This document shows, piece after piece, positions 17,190 to 26,000 of a DNA stretch of 32,625 bases; position 1 is the first letter of the stretch; each line of letters begins with the position of its first letter. The translations under genes were made by a program, and so were the position numbers. This DNA is from an uncultured Agathobaculum sp. (GTDB lineage: Bacteria > Bacillota > Clostridia > Oscillospirales > Butyricicoccaceae). The notes below the pieces were generated by a model. The model did not search any database. It worked only from the letters and a program-made list of their open reading frames with translations, and was not told where the DNA came from. The stretch covers positions 1-32,625 of the forward strand of contig CAKSVR010000027.1 in NCBI GenBank assembly GCA_934504345.1, given 5' to 3'.

Positions 17190-17410
17190 ATCGTAGGGCG
17201 CGACGACTCGGCGCGCCTACGGAATACCATATGCAGGTCGGATAGGTTGCGGCGGGATGAGGTCATCCCGCCCTACACGTTATGTTTGTTGTGTAATTGT
17301 ACGATACAACACAACAATAAACGTATATTGTAGGGCGGGGTGACCTCACCCCGCCGTTCCCCTAATAAACCACCTGTTTATGGGTGATATGCACCCCGCC
17401 CTACGCGAAC
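17190..17410. repeat. Cluster of GTAGGGCG-bordered palindromes after polC
   Basis: The 400-base gap after polC contains three palindromic units and a half unit. One is GC-type with a GCGCG core (about 17195-17222); then GGCGGGATGA-GG-TCATCCCGCC ending in CTAC (17253-17278); then GTAGGGCGGGGTGA-CC-TCACCCCGCC (about 17329-17354); and a lone ACCCCGCCCTAC end near 17392. ACAATAAACGTATATTG before the third unit recurs before a similar unit at 22945. No gene and no clear polC terminator were found. Confidence 0.8.
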
Positions 17411-17468
17411 TAATTAAATGTGCTAATTCTCATGTTAATTCTCAATTCAAAAATATTCTATAATCCCA

Positions 17469-17497
17469 TTGACATAGTATGAATTGGGCGGTATACT
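17469..17497 (+). promoter_or_regulatory. Promoter of the amino-acid ABC transporter operon
   Basis: A perfect TTGACA (17469-17474), 17 bp, TATACT (17492-17497). The 75-base leader holds two ribosome-site-like tracts, GGGAGG (about 17546-17551) and AGGAGG (about 17558-17563). The first can pair with GGCCTCTC (17521-17528). Confidence 0.88.
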
Positions 17498-17571
17498 GTT
17501 AAGCGACATAAAGTACGAGCGGCCTCTCTTAATATGAGAAAAACAGGGAGGTCAAACAGGAGGTTTTTCAC

Positions 17572-18438
17572 ATGAACAAGAGCGTTTGGAAGAGAGCGGC
17601 AGCGGGTATTTTCTCTGCGGCGATGCTTGTCACCGCGCTGACGGCCTGCGGCGGCAGCTCGAATGCATCTGCGGAGGCCGATGCCAAGCAGGACGATACG
17701 GCGGCAAACACCGCTGCGGCGGAAACCATCACGGTGGCCGTTCCGGGCACGCCCAAGCCGTACAACTACGTTGACGACAACGGCAATCTCGGCGGCTACG
17801 AGATCGATATGCTGAATGCCATGGCTGACAAGGCCGGTGTGACGCTCGATTTCCAGATCACCGAGTTCGAGTCCATGTTCGCCGGTCTGGATTCCGCACG
17901 CTACGACATGATCATCGGCAACATCTCCAAAAAGCCCGAGCGCGAGGAGAAGTATCTGTTCTCCACCAAGCCGTACTTCAAGAACAAGATCGTGCTCATC
18001 ACTGCACCGAACAACATCGACATCAAGACCATCGATGATCTCGGCGGCAAAAAGGTTCCGGCAGGCGCGGGCCGCGCGAACGCACAGTTCATGGAGAGCT
18101 ACAACGCGGCGCACACCGACAATCCCATCGACATCCAGTACACGGATGCGGATGCCTCCGCAGCGCTCATCGACCTGTACAACGGCCGTTACGATGCCTG
18201 CATCTACAACCAGACCTACGTTACCAACGTGACCGAGGAGTACGGCTACGAGTTCAACACCTACGAGATCCCGAACGCAGACGAGATCGAGATCCCGGAG
18301 GCATGGCTCCTGTACCGTCAGGACGAAACCGAGCTGCGCGACAAGATGGACGAGGCGCTGGCTGCCATCAAGGAGGACGGCACGCTGTCCAAGCTGAGCG
18401 AGCAGTATTTCGGTGAGGATTACGTTCCGCAGGACTGA
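17572..18438 (+). CDS. Amino-acid ABC transporter, substrate-binding lipoprotein
   Basis: A 288-residue family 3 solute-binding protein (PF00497 type). The signal peptide has lipobox LTAC with lipidated Cys26, then a low-complexity Ala/Asp linker (about 30-45). The mature fold starts at ITVAVPGTPKPYNYVDDNG, with GYEIDMLNAMADKAG, FAGLDSARYDMIIGNISKKPEREEKYLFS and a C-terminal EDGTLSKLSEQYFGEDYV tail, all typical of polar amino-acid or cystine binders. The ligand is not certain. The ATG lies 8 bases after AGGAGG. It is first in an operon with permease, ATPase, CapA-like and TcdA genes. A hairpin between it and the permease probably lets the binding protein be made in excess. Confidence 0.94.
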   Translation: MNKSVWKRAAAGIFSAAMLVTALTACGGSSNASAEADAKQDDTAANTAAAETITVAVPGTPKPYNYVDDNGNLGGYEIDMLNAMADKAGVTLDFQITEFESMFAGLDSARYDMIIGNISKKPEREEKYLFSTKPYFKNKIVLITAPNNIDIKTIDDLGGKKVPAGAGRANAQFMESYNAAHTDNPIDIQYTDADASAALIDLYNGRYDACIYNQTYVTNVTEEYGYEFNTYEIPNADEIEIPEAWLLYRQDETELRDKMDEALAAIKEDGTLSKLSEQYFGEDYVPQD

Positions 18439-18466
18439 AAAGCGAACAAGAAATGAAGAGGAAGAA

Positions 18467-18497
18467 CCCCTGACCGGACGAAACAGCCTGTCAGGGG
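18467..18497 (+). promoter_or_regulatory. Intercistronic hairpin between binding protein and permease
   Basis: CCCCTGAC (18467-18474) pairs perfectly with GTCAGGGG (18490-18497) around a 15-base loop. No T run follows, so it is more likely an mRNA-stabilising or partial attenuating stem than a terminator. Confidence 0.6.
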
Positions 18498-18525
18498 CAA
18501 TTCTGCATTAAAGGTGATAACAAAT

Positions 18526-19242
18526 ATGAATCTATTCAAGCCATCTGCCATCTGGGAGGGCATCGTCCGCATCCTCCCCAGCATCCCGAAAACACTGGAG
18601 ATCGCCGCTGTCGCGGCGGTCATCGGCATCGTGCTCGGCTTCCTGCTGGCGCTGTTCCGCATCAAGAGGATACCGGTCTTGAGCCAGCTTTCCACGCTGT
18701 ACATCTCGTTCATGCGCGGCACACCGCTGCTCGTGCAGCTGTTTTTGTCGTACTACGGCATCCCTGTTATGCTGAACATCCTCAACTACAACTTCGGCTG
18801 GACATTCAGCGTCAACGACATACCGAGTATGCTGTTCGTGTTCGTTGCGTTCTCGCTCAACGAGGCGGCCTACATGGCGGAGTCCATCCGCGCGGCGATC
18901 CTGTCGGTTGACCGCAAGGACATCGAGGCGGCGTGGTCCATCGGCATGACCGGCGGACAGACCATGCGCCGCGTTATCCTGCCGCAGGCGATGATCGTTG
19001 CCATCCCGAACCTCGGCAACAGCCTCATCAGCCTGCTCAAATCCACCTCGCTGGCGTTCACCATCGGCGTGATGGACATGATGGGCAAGGCCAAGGTCGT
19101 TGCAGGCAACAATATGCGCTATTTTGAGGTCTATATCGGTCTGGCGCTGCTGTACTGGCCGATGTGCATCCTCATCGAGTTCGCCGTACACAAGCTGGAG
19201 AAGCGCTTCAACATTCTGGACAGGGAGGTCGAGCAGAAATGA
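18526..19242 (+). CDS. Amino-acid ABC transporter permease
   Basis: A 238-residue inner-membrane permease of the His/Glu/Gln/Arg type. It has hydrophobic segments near residues 20-44, 55-85, 95-125 and 185-215, and the family EAA loop EAAWSIGMTGGQTMRRVILPQA in the second half, which contacts the ATPase. The N-terminal ILPSIPKTLEIAAVAAVIGIVLG is typical of this family. The ATG at 18526 follows AAAGGTG by 9 bases; the GTG at 18514 falls within that ribosome site. Its TGA overlaps the ATG of the ATPase gene by four bases (ATGA). Confidence 0.95.
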   Translation: MNLFKPSAIWEGIVRILPSIPKTLEIAAVAAVIGIVLGFLLALFRIKRIPVLSQLSTLYISFMRGTPLLVQLFLSYYGIPVMLNILNYNFGWTFSVNDIPSMLFVFVAFSLNEAAYMAESIRAAILSVDRKDIEAAWSIGMTGGQTMRRVILPQAMIVAIPNLGNSLISLLKSTSLAFTIGVMDMMGKAKVVAGNNMRYFEVYIGLALLYWPMCILIEFAVHKLEKRFNILDREVEQK

Positions 19243-19976
19243 TTAAAATGGAGAAGATCGAGAAATCGTTCGGCAATAACCACGTTCTGCGCGGCGTTGA
19301 CCTGACCGTCGAAACCGGCGAGGTCGTTTCCATCATCGGTGCATCGGGCAGCGGCAAATCCACGTTCCTGCGCTCGATAAACTTCCTCGAGCCCGCCGAT
19401 TCCGGCCTGATCACGCTCAACGACATGACGGTGGATACCCGCCATGCCACCAAGCAGGAGATCCTCAGTCTGCGCCGCAACACCGCGATGGTGTTCCAGT
19501 CGTACAACCTGTTCAAGCACCGCACGGCGCTCGAGAACGTCATGGAGGGTCTGACGGTGGTGCGCGGCCGCTCTGCCGCTGAGGCAAAGGAGATCGCCGA
19601 GGAGCAGCTCTGCCGGGTCGGTCTGGCAGACCGCATGAACTACTATCCGCACCAGCTCTCCGGCGGTCAGCAGCAGCGTGTCGGCATCGCGCGGGCGCTG
19701 GCGCTGAACCCCAAGGTCATGCTGCTCGATGAGCCCACCTCCGCGCTCGACCCCGAAATGGTCGGCGGCGTGCTGGACGTTATCCGCTCCATCGCAGAGC
19801 AGGGACTGACCATGCTGATCGTCACCCACGAGATGCGCTTCGCCCGCGATGTGTCCGACCGCGTGGCGTACTTCGCGGCGGGCAGCATTTTGGAGCAGGG
19901 CACGCCGGAGGACGTTTTTGAACACACCCGCGAGGAGGGAACAAAGCAGTTCCTCGCGCATATGTCGGCACGATGA
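19239..19976 (+). CDS. Amino-acid ABC transporter ATP-binding protein
   Basis: A 245-residue ATPase of the polar amino-acid importer family (GlnQ-like). Walker A GASGSGKST (34-42), Q-loop Gln87 in VFQSYNLF, signature LSGGQQQR (140-147), Walker B VMLLDE (160-165), D-loop SALDP, and switch His in IVTHEM. The start ATGA overlaps the permease stop; AGGGAGG lies 10 bases upstream. An in-frame ATG at 19248 would remove only three residues. The CapA-like gene follows after 13 bases in the same operon. Confidence 0.96.
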   Translation: MIKMEKIEKSFGNNHVLRGVDLTVETGEVVSIIGASGSGKSTFLRSINFLEPADSGLITLNDMTVDTRHATKQEILSLRRNTAMVFQSYNLFKHRTALENVMEGLTVVRGRSAAEAKEIAEEQLCRVGLADRMNYYPHQLSGGQQQRVGIARALALNPKVMLLDEPTSALDPEMVGGVLDVIRSIAEQGLTMLIVTHEMRFARDVSDRVAYFAAGSILEQGTPEDVFEHTREEGTKQFLAHMSAR

Positions 19977-19989
19977 AAGGAAGATAACT

Positions 19990-21315
19990 ATGCGATTTAT
20001 TGTTTGCGGTGATGCGCTGTTTTCCAGCCGCAATCTGGCAAAAAGACTGGATAAAACGCTCGTAGAGCGCTTGCAGAGTGCGGACGGCGGCTTTGTCAAC
20101 GCCGAGTTCTGCACGCCCGAGCCGACCACGCCGCCTGCCTGCGGGCGCGGCTACATGACCTCGGTCCGTCCGGCAACGCTGCGCGAATTTGCCGACCTCA
20201 ACCTCAAGCTGGTCGGCTTTGTCAACAACCACACGGGCGACTACGGCCCGCAGGGCGTGCTCGACACGATGAACGCCGCCGAGGCCCACGGCCTGACCGC
20301 GTGCGGCGTAGGCCGCAGTCTGCGCGAGGCGCGCCTGCCGAAATTCCTCGATACGCCGACCGGCCGCGTGGGTCTGGTCGCCACCGGCTCGACCCGCTCC
20401 GAGGTGTTCGCCGCGAGTGACAGCGGCGCCGGTGTCGTGCCGCGCCCGGGCTCCAACCCGCTGCGCTGGGGCCGCGCCTACGTCCTGCCGGACGAGCTGT
20501 TCGAGCAGCTCCACCAGATCGACATCGCGCTCGGCACCCGCGAGAGCATGGACGAGGGCTGCCGCGTGGAAACCTATCCGCCGCAGGGCAGCGATGCGTT
20601 CCGGTTCGGTTCGCTGTTCGAGGGCTGCCTGAGCATCGAGCGCGGCGAAAAGGCTCACGTTCGCACGTTCGTCAACCAGAAGGATGCGGACGAGGTGCTG
20701 AAAAGTGTCGCGGATGCCTCCAAACGCGCCGACCTGACGGTTTTCAGCCTGCACACGCATGAGGGCGTGAACGAGAACTGGTATTCCTCGCAGCCGCCGG
20801 AGTTCATCGAGAAGATCGCGCACGATGCCATCGATGCGGGCGCAGATGTTGTCGTCGGCCACGGCGCACACTTCCTGCGCGGCGTGGAGATCTACCACGG
20901 CAAGCCCATCTTCTACAACCTCGGCAGCCTGCTGATGGAGTTCGAGGCGGGCGAGTCCATCATTGCCCCGGAAATGTACGAGGCCTACGGCTACGGCCTG
21001 GACAGCCGTCCGTCCGACCTGCACTCGAACCGCGCCAAGGATAAGAACGGCAATTTCATCGGCTTCAACGCCGAGCGGCGCTTCTCGGAGAACTGCCTGC
21101 TCCAGATCGACAGGGACGAGGACGGGAACGTAACCTACGGCCTCATTCCCATCGACCTGACGATGGAGAACGAGCGCGTGCTCAGCCGCGGCCTGCCGCG
21201 CATTGCCTCGGACGAGGTGGCCGAGCAGATCGCGCAGCACATGACCGAGTACAGCGCGCCCTACGGCGTAAAGCTCGCCTATGACAAGCAGAGCGGCTTC
21301 ATCCGCATCGTGTAA
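19990..21315 (+). CDS. CapA/PgsA-like metallophosphatase-fold protein
   Basis: A 441-residue protein of the CapA family (poly-gamma-glutamate capsule synthesis-like, metallophosphoesterase fold). It starts FIVCGDALFSS, has GFVNNHTGDYGPQGVLDT (NNHxxDYG, 79-86), FSLHTHEGVNENW where CapA has HWG-type residues, and GHGAHFLRGVEIYHGKPIFY (from 290) then NLGSLLME, the typical CapA ending. Unlike many CapA proteins it has no signal peptide or membrane anchor, so it should be cytoplasmic. Similar genes occur near amino-acid transporters in Clostridia, where they may act on peptide or amide substrates; that is inference. The ATG lies after AAAGGAAG, 13 bases from the ATPase stop. Confidence 0.85.
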   Translation: MRFIVCGDALFSSRNLAKRLDKTLVERLQSADGGFVNAEFCTPEPTTPPACGRGYMTSVRPATLREFADLNLKLVGFVNNHTGDYGPQGVLDTMNAAEAHGLTACGVGRSLREARLPKFLDTPTGRVGLVATGSTRSEVFAASDSGAGVVPRPGSNPLRWGRAYVLPDELFEQLHQIDIALGTRESMDEGCRVETYPPQGSDAFRFGSLFEGCLSIERGEKAHVRTFVNQKDADEVLKSVADASKRADLTVFSLHTHEGVNENWYSSQPPEFIEKIAHDAIDAGADVVVGHGAHFLRGVEIYHGKPIFYNLGSLLMEFEAGESIIAPEMYEAYGYGLDSRPSDLHSNRAKDKNGNFIGFNAERRFSENCLLQIDRDEDGNVTYGLIPIDLTMENERVLSRGLPRIASDEVAEQIAQHMTEYSAPYGVKLAYDKQSGFIRIV

Positions 21316-21330
21316 GACAAAGGAGAAACA

Positions 21331-22098
21331 ATGCTGAATCAATTTTCGAGAACCGAGCTCCTGCTCGGCAGGCAGGGCATGGAGCGCCTGTATAACGCGC
21401 GTGTCGCGGTGTTCGGCATCGGCGGCGTGGGCGGCTATACGGTCGAAGCGCTCGCGCGTTCGGGTGTCGGCACGCTCGACCTCATCGACGACGACAAGGT
21501 GTGCCTGACCAACCTGAACCGCCAGATCATCGCCACCCGCAGCACGGTGGGCAGGTATAAGGTGGATGTGGCCGCCGAGCGCATCCGCGACATCAACCCG
21601 GACTGCACGGTCAACGTTTACAAGACGTTCTACACGCCGGAAACCGCCGAGCAGTTCGATTTCACGCAGTACGACTACATTGTCGATGCCATCGACACCG
21701 TAACGGGCAAGCTGGAGCTGGTCGAGCGGGCCGCCAAGGCGGGCACGCCCATCATCAGCTGCATGGGCGCGGGCAACAAGATCCACGCCGACAAGCTGGA
21801 GGTGACCGACATCTACAAGACCTCGGGCTGTCCGCTGGCGCGCGTTATGCGCTACGAGCTGCGAAAGCGCCGCATCCGCAAGCTCAAGGTCGTGTACTCC
21901 AAGGAACCGGCCATGACGCCCATCGACGATATGGCCATCAGCTGCCGCCAGAACTGCATCTGTCCGCCGGGCACCGCGAGAAAATGCACCCAGCGCCGAC
22001 AGGTGCCGGGCAGTACGTCCTTCGTGCCCGCCGCCGCGGGCCTCATCGCCGCCGGAGAGGTCGTGAAAGACCTGACCGGCGTGGAGAACAAGGGATAA
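21331..22098 (+). CDS. tcdA: tRNA threonylcarbamoyladenosine dehydratase (ThiF/E1-like)
   Basis: A 255-residue E1-like enzyme that uses ATP to cyclise t6A37 in ANN-decoding tRNAs to ct6A. It shows the nucleotide loop GIGGVGG (29-35), IDDDKVCLTNLNRQI for adenylate formation, VDAIDTVTGKLEL, SCMGAGNK, the TcdA-type SGCPLARVMRYELRKR and the end GSTSFVPAAAGLIAAGEVVKDL. The length fits TcdA (CsdL/YgdL) rather than MoeB or ThiF. The ATG follows AAAGGAG by 5 bases, 15 bases after the CapA-like stop, so it is the last gene of the transporter operon. Why a tRNA modification gene ends this operon is not clear. Confidence 0.92.
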   Translation: MLNQFSRTELLLGRQGMERLYNARVAVFGIGGVGGYTVEALARSGVGTLDLIDDDKVCLTNLNRQIIATRSTVGRYKVDVAAERIRDINPDCTVNVYKTFYTPETAEQFDFTQYDYIVDAIDTVTGKLELVERAAKAGTPIISCMGAGNKIHADKLEVTDIYKTSGCPLARVMRYELRKRRIRKLKVVYSKEPAMTPIDDMAISCRQNCICPPGTARKCTQRRQVPGSTSFVPAAAGLIAAGEVVKDLTGVENKG

Positions 22099-22101
22099 AA
22101 C

Positions 22102-22137
22102 AAAACCGTCCTCTCAAGCCTCGGGAGGACGGTTTTT
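22102..22137. terminator. Bidirectional terminator between tcdA and the thioesterase gene
   Basis: A 12-bp stem (22102-22113 with 22125-22136) runs into TTTTT on the plus strand and into TTTTGTTTT on the minus strand. It lies between two convergent stop codons. Confidence 0.92.
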
Positions 22138-22138
22138 C

Positions 22139-22555
22139 TTATGCATTTGTAACATTCGAGGCCAGAGCGGCATCAAATTCCGGCCAGCAGCGCTTCAAAA
22201 CGGCGGGCTTGCCCTCGGCATTGATGAAGCAGTGGCGGCTGTCGCCCGTGCAGCGCAGTGCGCCCGTGGCCTTGTCCGTGACCTCGTAGTGCAGGGTCAT
22301 ACGCACGCCGTTGTACGCCGTGATGCTCGCCTTGATAGACACGGTTTCGCCGAAGCGGGACATCGTCTTGTACTGGCAGGCGACTTCGAGCACCGGGCCG
22401 CTGTAACCGGCCGCCTCGATGCGGTCGTAGCCGAAGCCGAGCTGCTCGAGCAGATCCACGCGCGCCTCCTCGAACCAGCGGATGTAGTTCGAGTGGTGGA
22501 CGATGCCCATGCCGTCGGTTTCGTAATATTGGACTTTGTGGTCGTACGGAATCAT
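22139..22555 (-). CDS. Hotdog-fold acyl-CoA thioesterase (YbgC/4HBT family)
   Basis: A 138-residue thioesterase of the 4-hydroxybenzoyl-CoA thioesterase class, expected to hydrolyse acyl-CoA or acyl-ACP in the cytoplasm. The N-terminal motif YYETDGMGIVHHSNYIRWFE carries the catalytic Asp14 and aligns with the D-x-M-G-x-V-x-N/H-x-x-Y pattern. VACQYKTMSRFGETVSIKA forms the central strands. The start is the ATG ending at 22555, five bases after GAGGTGA on the minus strand; an upstream in-frame extension would translate the GC-palindrome repeat and is rejected. It is a single minus-strand gene convergent with tcdA. The substrate cannot be told. Confidence 0.92.
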   Translation of the reverse strand: MIPYDHKVQYYETDGMGIVHHSNYIRWFEEARVDLLEQLGFGYDRIEAAGYSGPVLEVACQYKTMSRFGETVSIKASITAYNGVRMTLHYEVTDKATGALRCTGDSRHCFINAEGKPAVLKRCWPEFDAALASNVTNA

Positions 22556-22571
22556 TTGATTCACCTCATTT

Positions 22572-23044
22572 ATGGTATTATTGATGGATATGCACCGTAG
22601 GGCGCGACAAGGTGAATTGCCCGCAGGGCAAGAGAGGGTCCTCTGGAGGACGACCCGGCGCGCCGTGCCCCTCTGGATTGCACAAACGTTCACCGCCCAT
22701 TTGCCAAGCGACGGGCAGCCAATGGCAGCCCCTGCGGGCACACGGTTGCATGGGAATTTACGATAATATTTACGTTGGTGGTTATCATCCGTCACGGTTG
22801 CCGGTTGTTATGTTTCGGCGCGCCGGGTCGTCGCGCCCTACGGAACATTTCCCATATATGTTATTGCAATTCGGAGAGGTGCGGCGGGGTGGGGTCACCC
22901 CGCCCTACCCGTTGTGTTTATGGTATATATCGGTCAATAAAACACAATAAACGTATATTGTAGGGCGGCATGACCCCATACCGCCGTTCCCACAAAACGA
23001 AACCACCATATTAACATCCATGGTATTATTGATGGATATGCACC
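22572..23044. repeat. Nested palindrome cluster flanked by 24-25-bp direct repeats
   Basis: TGGTATTATTGATGGATATG (plus CACC) occurs at about 22573-22596 and again at 23021-23044 in the same direction. Between them lie a GTAGGGCGCGAC unit with two inner hairpins, TTGCCC-GCA-GGGCAA and GTCCTC-TG-GAGGAC (22597-22665); an inverted GCGCG-type end GGCGCGCC...GCGCCCTAC (about 22818-22842); a GGCGGGGTG-GGG-TCACCCCGCC unit (about 22884-22911); and a degenerate unit after ACGTATATTG (about 22945-22989). No gene was found in this 535-base gap. Confidence 0.8.
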
Positions 23045-23054
23045 CGCGAACAAT

Positions 23055-23081
23055 GAAAGCGCCCTCTTCGAGGGCGCTTTC
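23055..23081 (-). terminator. Terminator of purL
   Basis: A perfect 12-bp stem (23055-23066 with 23070-23081) has a 3-base loop, 10 bases after the purL stop on the minus strand. The following minus-strand tail, ATTGTTC, is only moderately T-rich. Confidence 0.75.
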
Positions 23082-23091
23082 TGCTGAAACC

Positions 23092-26000
23092 TTACTTAAA
23101 GTACTTAACGCCGTTTGCGAACAGCGGCTGATACTTTTCGCCGTAGATATTCTTGCCGACGAACGGGCTGTAACGCTCGGTATGGCCCATCTTGCCGAGG
23201 ACACGGCCGTCCGGCGAGGTGATGCCCTCGATGGCGTACATGGAGCCGTTCGGGTTCCACGCGATGTCCATGGACGGGTCGCCGTTAAGGTCGGTGTACT
23301 GGAACGCCACCTGACCGTTCTTGATGAGGTCGTCGATAACGTGCTGCGGCGCTACAAAGCGGCCCTCACCGTGCGAGAACGCGATGGAATGCAGGTCGCC
23401 GACATTGCAGGAGGACAGCCACGGGCTCTTCACAGAGGCTACACGGGTGGTGGCGTAGCGGCTCTGGTGGCGGCCGATGAGGTTGAACGTCAGGGTCGGG
23501 TCGTCGCCGGTCATCTCGTCACGGATTTCGCCATACGGGACAAGACCCAGCTTGATGAGCGCCTGGAAGCCGTTGCAGATGCCGAGCATCAGGCCGTCGC
23601 GCTGGTTCAGCAGCTCGTGGATGCTGTCCTTGATGCCTGCATCGCGCAGGAACGAGGCGATGAACTTGCCCGAGCCGTCCGGCTCGTCGCCGCCGGAGAA
23701 GCCGCCCGGCAGGATGACCATCTGCGCGCGGCGGATGGCGCTCTCGAGCTGCTCTGCGCTCTCGCGGAGCGCGTCAGCGGAGAAGTTGCGGACTACGACG
23801 ATCTCGGCCGCGCCGCCTGCATTCTCGACCGCACGTGCGGTATCGTACTCGCAGTTGGTGCCCGGGAATACCGGGATGACAGCGAGCGGCTTTGCACTCT
23901 TGACCGCCGGAGCGGACGCATTGCGCTCGGTGAAGGAGACCTTGGTCAGGTGCTCGTCGGAAGCGGCGGCCTTGGTCGGGAATACGCTCTCGAGCTTGCC
24001 CTCAAAGGCGGCGGTCAGCTCGTCGATGGTGATCTTCTCGCCCGCGATGGTGATGGTCTCGTCTGCGGTGGTCTGGCCGACATACCACTGGGCCGGCAGC
24101 TCGCACGCCGCCTCGACCAGAATGCCGCCGAAGTTCTTCATGTAGAGCGCGTCGGTCGGGAAGCCCTCGTCGACCGCGAAGCCGATCCTGTTGCCGAGGG
24201 ACATCTTCGCGATGCCCTCCGCGATGCCGCCGGTGGTCAGAGACCATGCGGAAACGGCCTTACCGGAGGCGATGAGGTTTGCGACCTCGTTCCAGACGTG
24301 CTTCATGGTGACGTAGTCCGGCGTGCCGTCCTGATTGTACGGCGCGTCGAAGAAGTAGACCGGATGGCCGGCTTCCTTGAACTCGGGAGAGATCAGGCGG
24401 GAAGCGTCCTGCGGCGCGATGGCGAAGGAAACCAGCGTGGGCGGTACGTCCATGTCATCGAACGAGCCGGACATGGAGTCCTTGCCGCCGATGGCCGCGA
24501 GGCACAGGTTCTCCTGCGCGGTGTACGCGCCGAGCAGGGCGGACAGCGGCTTGCCGAAGCGCTTCGGGTCCTTGCCCAGGCGCTCAAAGTATTCCTGGAA
24601 GGTCAGGTATGCGGTCTCGAAATCGCAGCCTGCTGCGACGAGCTTGGAGACCGACTCGATCACGGCGGCGGAAGCGCCGAGGTACGGGTTCTGCTCGGTG
24701 AAGTACGGGTCGAAGCCGAAGGCCATGACGGACGCGGTCTCGCACTGACCGTTCAGTGCCGGCATGGTAGCGGCCATGACCTGCGTCGGGGTCAGCTGAT
24801 ACTTGCCGCCGAAGGGCATGAATACCGAGGACGCGCCGATGGAGCCGTCGAAGCGCTCGACCAGACCGCGCTCGAGGCAGATGCCGAGGGTGGCGGCGAG
24901 GTTCAGCAGCTTTTCCTTTTCGGAATCGCCCGCCGGCGCGCAGGAGATGGACGGGGTCGGGAGTGCGCCGACCTCGGCGTCAACGTGCTTGGAGCAGCCG
25001 TTGGTGTTGAGGAAATCGCGGGAAACGTCAACGATCGTGTTGCCGTTCCAGGTCATGCACAGGCGGTTCTTGTCGGTGACGGTGGCAACGACGACAGCCT
25101 CGATGTTCTCCTTTGCAGCGGCCGCGATGAAGGCGTCGGCGTCCTTTGCGCGGACAACGACAGCCATGCGCTCCTGCGACTCGGAGATCGCGAGCTCCGT
25201 GCCGTCCAGACCGTCGTACTTCTTCGGAACGGCGTTCAGGTCGATGTCAAGGCCGTCGGCCAGCTCGCCGATGGCGACGGATACGCCGCCCGCGCCGAAG
25301 TCGTTGCAGCGGCGGATCATGCGGGTAACATTGCCGTCGCGGAACAGGCGCTGGATCTTGCGCTCCTCGGGCGGGTTGCCCTTCTGCACCTCAGCGCCGC
25401 AGGTCTCGAGAGACTCCTCGGTGTGCTTCTTGGAGGAGCCGGTAGCGCCGCCGCAGCCGTCGCGGCCGGTCTTGCCGCCGAGCAGGATGACGATGTCGCC
25501 CGGCTCGGGGACCTCGCGGATGACGTTTTCGATCGGAGCCGCGCCGACGACAGCGCCGATCTCCATGCGCTTTGCAACGTAGCCCGGGTGGTAGATTTCA
25601 TGCACAAGGCCGGTGGCAAGGCCGATCTGGTTGCCGTAGGAGGAATAGCCTGCGGCAGCGGTCTGGCACAGCTTGCGCTGCGGCAGCTTGTGCTCGAGCG
25701 TTTCGGAGAGGGGAACGGTCGGGTCGCCCGCGCCGGTCACGCGCATCGCCTGATAGACGTAGGAGCGGCCGGACAGCGGATCGCGGATCGCGCCGCCGAG
25801 GCAGGTGGCTGCGCCGCCGAACGGCTCGATCTCGGTCGGGTGGTTGTGGGTCTCGTTCTTGAACATGAGCAGCCAGTCCTCGTAGTGGCCGTTCACGAGC
25901 GCCTTGACCTTGATGGAGCAGGCGTTGATCTCCTCGGACTCGTCGATGTTCTTCAGATAGCCGCGCTTTTTGAGCACCTTTGCGGCGATGGTGCCCATGT

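Noticed and set aside
18467..18497. Intrinsic terminator after the binding-protein gene
   Set aside because: The stem is good but no T tract follows, and the permease has no promoter of its own, so readthrough is needed.
22556..22795. N-terminal extension of the thioesterase to 217 codons
   Set aside because: The extra residues are translated from the GTAGGGCG palindrome cassette that also occurs at 31478. The ATG at 22555 has a ribosome site and begins the family motif region.
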